From Streptomyces pactum (GTDB taxonomy: Bacteria > Actinomycetota > Actinomycetes > Streptomycetales > Streptomycetaceae), in contig NZ_CP019724.1 of assembly GCF_002005225.1 (NCBI RefSeq), positions 3,784,501 to 3,848,500 on the forward strand: a stretch of DNA of 64,000 nt, given 5' to 3'. The notes below the pieces were generated by a model. That model was not told the DNA's origin, did no database searches, and was given only the letters and a program-made list of their open reading frames with translations. Every line of letters starts with the position of its first letter. The first letter of the stretch is position 1. The translations under genes and the position numbers were made by a program. This document shows positions 59,601-64,000 of this stretch, one piece after another.

Positions 59601-61697
59601 GTCGAGTTCGGCCACGACGCCGGTGACCGTGCGCAGCCCGTCGGCGAGTTCGTCGATCCGGGCGGCGACGGGGCCGGCCTCGGCGACGGTGGTGACGGCC
59701 TGCGCGTCGGCGACGAGCCGTTCGACGTCCTCGCGCTGGGTGTCGAAGGCGTCCTCGCGGGCGAGGAAGGTCACGGCCCGCCGGCCGAGGTCGGCGAGGG
59801 CGGTCCCGGCCTCCTCGGCGAGGGCGTCGATGCCGGGGCCGTCGGCGTACCGCATCTCCTTGACGTTCAGCAGGTGCCCGTGGGCGCGCCGCAGTTCGGT
59901 CAGGCCGCGTACCCAGGCCGCGGCCTGGCGGGGTGCCTCGCCGCGCAGTCTGCGGACCACCGCCGCGATCCGCTCGGCGGCCTCGTCGCGGGCCTCGGCC
60001 GCCTGCCGGGTCAGCGACCGCACGGTCTCGAACTCGGCCAGTACCTGCTCGGCGGTCTCCCGTACCGCCGCCAGGACGGCGGCCAGGTCGCCCAGGTCCT
60101 CCTCGCCCAGCCAGTGGTGGCCGTCGGCCGCGCGCACGCAGGCGGCGGCCAGCGCCCGGTACCCTTCGGCCGTGCTGATCCCCTCGCCGACGGCGCCGGC
60201 GACGGACAGGCAGGCGGCGATGCCGCGTACGAGGTCGGCGTTGCCCACACGGGCCAGCGGGCCGCTCCCGGCGGGCGCGGCGGCGGCGTGGGTGTCGGAG
60301 ACGTAGGGCGAGTGCCACAACTGCACCGGGTGCACCTGGGCCGGTTCGTCGCCGTCCGCCCGCAGCACCGTGAAGGTGCCGTCGTCCGCCAGGGCCCAGC
60401 CCCGGCAGGGCAGCGGGTTCGCGACCTCCTTGCGGATCGTGTTGTACGACAGCAGCAGGCCCCGGCTCTCACCGCGCGCGCGGAAGGAGAACAGCACGTC
60501 CTCGCCGTTCGGCGAGCGCGTCTCCCGCTCGAACTCCAGCCCGGTCGTGTCGAGTTCGTACGTCTTGTGGGCGCCCGTGGCCAGGCAGTAGCCGCCGGGG
60601 AAGACGATGCCCTGCCCGTCGGGCAGCCGGCGGCAGGCCAGCCCGATACCGTCCAGGCGGACCACCGACCTGGTGAGGGTGTTGACCACCAGGTAGCGGT
60701 CGGTGTCCTCCTTGTAGGGCCGGACCCGCAGCAGGATCAGGGCGCCGACCCGGGCGTGCGCGACGTCGGCGTCGGCCAGCGCCTGCAGGGGCTCGTCGAC
60801 GGGCTCGCTGTGGACGCCCTCGCCCGTCTCGGTGTCGTTGTCCAGCTTGACGGTGAGGGCGCCGCCGACGGCGGAGACGTAGACCTCGCCCTGGACGGCC
60901 ACGTGCGGGTGGCGGCCCAGCACGTGGTCCTCGCGGGTCGCCGCGGTCCACTCGAAGTCGTGGGGCGGGGGGAAGACGTCGTCGCGTTCGCCCCGCGCGT
61001 CCAGGAAGGCCGCCGTCCGCCCGTCCTCGGACAGCGTCCAGCGCAGTACGCGGATGTCGTCCGCCTTCTCGCCGGTGCGGAAGACGGCCAGCAGCCTGCC
61101 GTCCACGGGGCGCAGCCGCAGCAGGCGGGCCTGCCGGTAGTAGCGGTGCAGGTCCGCGAACTCCCGTACGAAGGACGGGTCGTCGAGCAGTCCCGGTACG
61201 GCCGGCTCGGGCAGCCGGTTCAGGTCGCGGTCGTACAGCGTGAAGACGTCGGCCACCGCGGTCTGCGTGCGGGGGCCCGGCCGGCCGGTGGAGCCGAGGA
61301 GCAGGGTGTCCCCCACGGCGACGATGTCGCACGGCACGCCCGGGTGCTCCGTGCGCAGCCGCTCGGTGCCGGCCAGTTCGAGCCGGGCCGAGCCGAACTC
61401 GTCCACCCGGCGGGTGTTGAGGAGTTCGGTCCGGCGGGTGAGTTCGGCGGCCTGCGCGGCGAGGCGGTCGCGCAGCACCTCGTACGCGCCGGCGTCGGCA
61501 GCGTCGTGCGGGACCGGCCCCGGGACGCCGGCGGCGTCGTGCGGAACCGGCCCCGGGACGCCGGCGGCGTCGTGCGGAACCGGCCCCGGGACGCCGGCGG
61601 CGTCGTGCGGAACCGGCCCCGGGACGCCGGCGGCGTCGTGCGGAACCGGCCCCGGAGGGGCGGCGGCGTGCGGGGCCGGCTCTGAGGCGGTGGCCAT
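56613..61697 (-). CDS. giant DUF3686-type AAA ATPase (annotated as DNA repair ATPase)
   Basis: ATG 61697 (MATASEPAPHAAAPPGP) has GGAAGGGA upstream. The 1694-residue protein opens with PGPVPHDAAGV repeats (about 16-67), then a beta-rich DUF3686 region (about 80-450) with KTYELDTTGLEFERET. A long helical coiled-coil part follows (about 520-1000). The AAA module lies near 1260-1520: Walker A SPPGYGKTTLVEY near 1317, Walker B NTLLYLDDIQHTS, sensor GKRFAVCMAGNPYTESG. The C-terminus is helical. Relatives are called DNA repair ATPases without proof; the next gene upstream on the same strand is a flotillin, pointing to a membrane-stress role. The flotillin stop is 73 bases before its start. Confidence 0.88.
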   Translation of the reverse strand: MATASEPAPHAAAPPGPVPHDAAGVPGPVPHDAAGVPGPVPHDAAGVPGPVPHDAAGVPGPVPHDAADAGAYEVLRDRLAAQAAELTRRTELLNTRRVDEFGSARLELAGTERLRTEHPGVPCDIVAVGDTLLLGSTGRPGPRTQTAVADVFTLYDRDLNRLPEPAVPGLLDDPSFVREFADLHRYYRQARLLRLRPVDGRLLAVFRTGEKADDIRVLRWTLSEDGRTAAFLDARGERDDVFPPPHDFEWTAATREDHVLGRHPHVAVQGEVYVSAVGGALTVKLDNDTETGEGVHSEPVDEPLQALADADVAHARVGALILLRVRPYKEDTDRYLVVNTLTRSVVRLDGIGLACRRLPDGQGIVFPGGYCLATGAHKTYELDTTGLEFERETRSPNGEDVLFSFRARGESRGLLLSYNTIRKEVANPLPCRGWALADDGTFTVLRADGDEPAQVHPVQLWHSPYVSDTHAAAAPAGSGPLARVGNADLVRGIAACLSVAGAVGEGISTAEGYRALAAACVRAADGHHWLGEEDLGDLAAVLAAVRETAEQVLAEFETVRSLTRQAAEARDEAAERIAAVVRRLRGEAPRQAAAWVRGLTELRRAHGHLLNVKEMRYADGPGIDALAEEAGTALADLGRRAVTFLAREDAFDTQREDVERLVADAQAVTTVAEAGPVAARIDELADGLRTVTGVVAELDLGDATVRTALLERVSAVLGGVNRARATLDARRRALLDHEGRAEFAAETTLLGQAVTAALAAADTPERCDDQLARLLAQLEDLESRFAEFDAFLGELTDRRTEVYEAFAARKQALADTRARRAGQLAASAARILETIGRRCATLTDTDAVSTYFASDPMVAKVRRTADELRALGDTVRAEELDGRLKSARQEASRALRDRTDLYADDGRTLRLGTHRFAVNTQPLDLTLVPDEDGIAFALTGTDYRAPVTDPAFAATRPYWDRSLPSESPDVYRAEHLAARLLREHGPGALASADDLPALVREAAREAYDEGYERGVHDHDATVVLTTLLPLYERAGTLRHEPAARAAAQLFWSHGATQEARQTWTRRAVSLARARDTFGLSSAIADLEAELAQAIGAWTPQAEEAAGAAASYLFHELTGTPDGFVLGAGTRTLLEKFRRTVGDPAYDEDLAALDDLAARRQLVEAWLSSYAAATGTDLTPGDLAEAVAAELCPDLPRYDGEAPPAGTAEGLLGTHPRVHGGRLPLRLDEFLARTARFAALDVPAFRAYQRRRTALVAAERTRLRLDDHRPRVMSAFVRNRLVDEVYLPLIGDSLAKQLGATGDTKRTDTGGLLLLLSPPGYGKTTLVEYVADRLGLMLVKVSGPALGHAVTSLDPADAPNATARQEIEKINFALAAANNTLLYLDDIQHTSPELLQKFIPLCDATRRVDGVWDGRPRTYDLRGKRFAVCMAGNPYTESGVRFRVPDMLANRADVWNLGDVLTGKEDAFALSFLENALTANPVLAPLAGRDRADLELLVRLASADPTARADRLTHACPPAELERVLSVLRHLLAVRETVLAVNAAYIASAAQADGTRTEPAFRLQGSYRNMNKIAQRVRPVMNDAERAAVLDDHYTAEAQALAQGAEANLLKLAELRGTLTSEQAARWAELRAAHVRAATLGGPEHDPLTRAVAALGLLADRVAAVESAITRAADPRHLLANPQAPGAGAARDRGR
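61501..61655. repeat. 33-bp tandem repeat, four full copies plus a partial one
   Basis: Units start at 61501, 61534, 61567 and 61600, with 23 bases of a fifth at 61633. The first copy differs by one base (GGGACC for GGAACC). It encodes the 11-residue PGPVPHDAAGV repeats at the ATPase N-terminus. Confidence 0.97.
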
Positions 61698-61770
61698 GAT
61701 GTTCGTCCCTTCCAGGAGGCGGGGCACCGGAACCGCCGACCCCCGTGCGGCGGCTCCGGCACCCGGCGGT

Positions 61771-63804
61771 TCAGACCCGGGCCGCGCCGTTCAGGGCGGT
61801 GAGCGGGGTGTCGGCGAGACCCAGTTCGCCCGCCCGGTCCAGGAGCCGCTGCACCTGACCGGCGTCGGTGCCGCCCGACTTCATCAGCTTCATCAGCAGC
61901 GCGGAGACCGTCAGGTTCTGCACGTCGGCCGTGGAGACCGAGCCGAGGACGCGGGTCAGGTCGTCGGGAAAGCTCTGCGAGCCGTCCAGCCAGGGACCGG
62001 CGAGGGCCTGCGCCGTCTCGGAGTTCTTCACGAACCCGTCGACGCCCTTGCCCAGCGCGATCGAGGACATCAGCCGGTCGAAGAAGACCGAGTCGCCGCC
62101 CACGATGTCGATGTCGGCGTTCTCCAGCCCGGTGGCGAGCACCGTGGCCTGCGCCTCGGCGACCTGCCGCTGCACGTCCAGTCCGGCGAGCCGGATGTCC
62201 TTCTCGGCCTCCAGGCGCAGCCGGTACTCCTCGTGGCCGCGCGAGGCGTCGTCCAGGGCGGCCATCGCCGCGGCCTTCTCGGTCAGTCCGGCCGCCTCCG
62301 CCTTCAGCTTCCCGCCGATGGCCTCCGCCTCGGCCAGGGCCTTGGCCCGCGCGCCCGCCGCCTCTGCACGCATCCGGGCCTCGGTCGCCTCGGCCTCGGC
62401 GCGGCCGGCCTTCTCGATGACCTCGGCCTCCTTGTCGCGGACCTGGACCGCCGCCAGTCCTTCCGCGGCGGCCTCGGCCTGGAGCCCCTCGGCCGTCCGC
62501 AGCTTGGCCCGCGCGTCGAGGTCGGCGCTCTTCAGCCGGGCCTCGGCCAGGGTGAGCTCCTCGGCGGCGCGGTGGGTGGCGGCCTGCTCGGCGGCCTCGG
62601 CGGCCTTGATGTCCTTGACGAGCCGCTCCTGGGCCTCCGCCTCGGCGGCGATGATCACGGCCTGCCGCTGCCGCTCGGCCTCCTCGACGGCACGCAGCTT
62701 CTTGATGGACTCCTCCTGCTCGGCGACCGTACGGTCCACGGCGACGCGCTCGCGGATGACCTCGGCGATGTCCCGCTTCTCCGCCTCGACCTCCTTCTCG
62801 GCGGCGATCCGCGTCAGCTCGGTCTCCCGCTCGCGGCCGATGGCCTCCAGCATGCGGTCCTTCTCGATGCGCTCGTTCTCGACGGCGATGACCCGCTCGC
62901 GGTTCTTCGCGGCGACCGCGACCTCGCGGGCCTGGTTCTCGCGCTGCACGCCGAGCTGCTCCTCCGTGCGCAGGAAGGCCGTCTGCGCCCGCAGCCGCTC
63001 CTCCTCCATCACCCGTGCCGTCTCGGCCTCCTCGCGGGCCCGGGTGGTGTCGATCTCGCGCTTCTGCTTGATCTCGGCGTCCGCCTGGCGGCGCTCCAGC
63101 TCCAGTACGGCCTCGCGCGCGTCGACGTTCTGCCGGGTGATCTCCTTCTCCTCCGTGCGCCGGGCCTCGTTGGTGCGCACGTGCTCCACGGCCGTCAGCT
63201 CGGTGATCTTCCGGATGCCCTGGGCGTCGAGGACGTTCGCCGGGTCGAGCTGGGTCAGCGGCGTCTGCTCCAGGTAGTCGATCGCCGCGTCCTCCAGGTG
63301 GTACCCGCTGAGGTCGACGCCGATGACCTCGATGATCCGGTACCGCAGTTCCTCGCGCTTGGTGTAGAGGTCGGTGAAGTCCATCTGCTTGCCGACGGTC
63401 TTCAACGCCTCGGAGAACTTCGCGTGGAACAGTTCCTGGAGGGTGTCGCGGTCACTGGCGCGGGCCGTGCCGACCGCCTGGGCGACCTTGACGACGTCGT
63501 CGACGGTCTTGCTGACCTTGACGAAGAACGAGATGCGGATGTCCGCGCGGATGTTGTCCCGGCAGATCAGCCCCTCCTTGCCGGCCCGCGTGATCTCGAT
63601 CGTCTTCACCGAGATGTCCATGACCTCGGCCTTGTGCAGCACCGGCAGCACCACCTGGCCGGTGAAGGTCACGTCCACCTTGCGCATCTTCGAGACGATC
63701 AGCGCCTTGCCCTGCTCCACCTTGCGGAAGAGCCGCGAGACGCCGAACAGCAGGAGGGCGACGACGAGCAGACAGACCAGGGCGAGCACACCGATGACTT
63801 CCAT
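61771..63804 (-). CDS. flotillin/SPFH-domain protein (YqiK/FloT type)
   Basis: ATG 63804 (MEVIGVLALVCLLVVALLLF) follows AAGGACG. The 677-residue product has one N-terminal membrane helix (about 2-24), an SPFH/band 7 domain (about 30-220, QGKALIVSKMRKVDVTFTGQ to GYHLEDAAIDYLEQTPL), then a very long Ala/Glu-rich coiled coil (about 225-580) with the flotillin EA repeats, and a C-terminal part (LMSSIALGKGVDGFV). Flotillins scaffold membrane microdomains. It lies 73 bases upstream of the giant AAA ATPase on the same strand, an arrangement I recall in other bacteria. Confidence 0.93.
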   Translation of the reverse strand: MEVIGVLALVCLLVVALLLFGVSRLFRKVEQGKALIVSKMRKVDVTFTGQVVLPVLHKAEVMDISVKTIEITRAGKEGLICRDNIRADIRISFFVKVSKTVDDVVKVAQAVGTARASDRDTLQELFHAKFSEALKTVGKQMDFTDLYTKREELRYRIIEVIGVDLSGYHLEDAAIDYLEQTPLTQLDPANVLDAQGIRKITELTAVEHVRTNEARRTEEKEITRQNVDAREAVLELERRQADAEIKQKREIDTTRAREEAETARVMEEERLRAQTAFLRTEEQLGVQRENQAREVAVAAKNRERVIAVENERIEKDRMLEAIGRERETELTRIAAEKEVEAEKRDIAEVIRERVAVDRTVAEQEESIKKLRAVEEAERQRQAVIIAAEAEAQERLVKDIKAAEAAEQAATHRAAEELTLAEARLKSADLDARAKLRTAEGLQAEAAAEGLAAVQVRDKEAEVIEKAGRAEAEATEARMRAEAAGARAKALAEAEAIGGKLKAEAAGLTEKAAAMAALDDASRGHEEYRLRLEAEKDIRLAGLDVQRQVAEAQATVLATGLENADIDIVGGDSVFFDRLMSSIALGKGVDGFVKNSETAQALAGPWLDGSQSFPDDLTRVLGSVSTADVQNLTVSALLMKLMKSGGTDAGQVQRLLDRAGELGLADTPLTALNGAARV

Positions 63805-63924
63805 GGCATACGTCCTTAGGGACAGGAGACGGCTGGCTTGGGGCAGGAGACGGCCACGCCGGGGCCCCGGCCGGAGTGACGTGAGCAAGTGAGGGGAGGT
63901 GAGGTGAGGCGAGGCTGCGAGGGG

Positions 63925-64000
63925 TCAGACGGCGCGGCGGTCGTGTGACGCGGCGCGGCCCGCTCGGCCGGGTTCGTCCGGGAGGAGCCGGTGCAGCGGC
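63925..64000 (-). CDS. possible C-terminal end of a minus-strand gene (cut by window edge)
   Basis: On the minus strand a frame is open from the right edge to TGA at 63925-63927 and reads LHRLLPDEPGRAGRAASHDR before the stop. It is 120 bp upstream of the flotillin on the same strand, so it could be the first gene of that unit. Only 24 residues are visible, and no family can be named. The spacer between has a purine repeat of GGTGAGGTGAGG type. Confidence 0.35.
   Translation of the reverse strand, partial: PLHRLLPDEPGRAGRAASHDRRAV

Overview
The window is from a Streptomyces chromosome. The base composition is very GC-rich with strong third-position GC bias, many starts are GTG, and neighbouring genes often overlap by ATGA or GTGA. 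The gene content also fits: ESX/type VII genes, the futalosine menaquinone pathway, System II cytochrome c maturation, PASTA-less Ser/Thr kinases and DUF4229/DUF5133/DUF305/DUF6153 families. From memory, the order of mqnA, acyl-CoA ligase, thiolase, mqnE, ubiX, mqnP, ubiD, ccsB, resB, ccdA, tlpA and hemL matches the conserved core around SCO4469-SCO4508 of S. coelicolor, read in descending order. That match is inference; no search was run.

Layout. (1) 1-11.3 kb: an ESX-like island with two WXG100-type proteins, small unknown genes (two of them frame-broken), a three-ATPase EccC-like motor and a receptor Ser/Thr kinase, then mqnA. (2) 11.3-19 kb: a cold-shock gene with a long leader, a frameshifted methyltransferase, and a fatty-acyl set (acyl-CoA ligase, thiolase, high-molecular-weight FabG, MaoC hydratase, TetR) that mirrors the mycobacterial fadA2-fabG4-htdX arrangement. 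(3) 19-28 kb: a cation symporter behind a Cys-codon-rich leader peptide, udgX, and menaquinone genes mqnE, ubiX, mqnP and a ubiD-type decarboxylase. An orphan two-repeat type I-E-like CRISPR unit lies between ubiX and mqnP. (4) 28-36 kb: a kinase fragment next to an intact kinase with an extracellular LamG-like domain, a VOC protein, a secreted esterase, a two-gene cassette sharing a duplicated Gly/Asn motif, a double-MerR regulator and a stand-alone condensation-domain protein. (5) 36-45 kb: ccsB-resB-ccdA-tlpA, a polysaccharide deacetylase, a histidine phosphatase and hemL. Cytochrome c maturation and tetrapyrrole supply are thus adjacent. (6) 45-52 kb: a stress/metal cluster with a ferritin-like protein, two hemerythrin proteins, DUF5133 and an orphan cytochrome oxidase subunit I. 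(7) 52-56.5 kb: a copper-linked set (DUF6153, DUF305, His-rich DUF4396) with a CsoR-type palindrome, then an AGCS alanine symporter. (8) 56.6-64 kb: a giant DUF3686-type AAA ATPase and a flotillin on the minus strand, likely a membrane-stress module continuing past the right edge.

Four genes have their reading frame interrupted by what look like single-base changes (near 1103, 2209, 12214 and 47897). In three of them the downstream frame resumes clearly protein-like sequence. They may be recent pseudogenes or sequencing errors. No rRNA or tRNA gene and no insertion sequence was seen.
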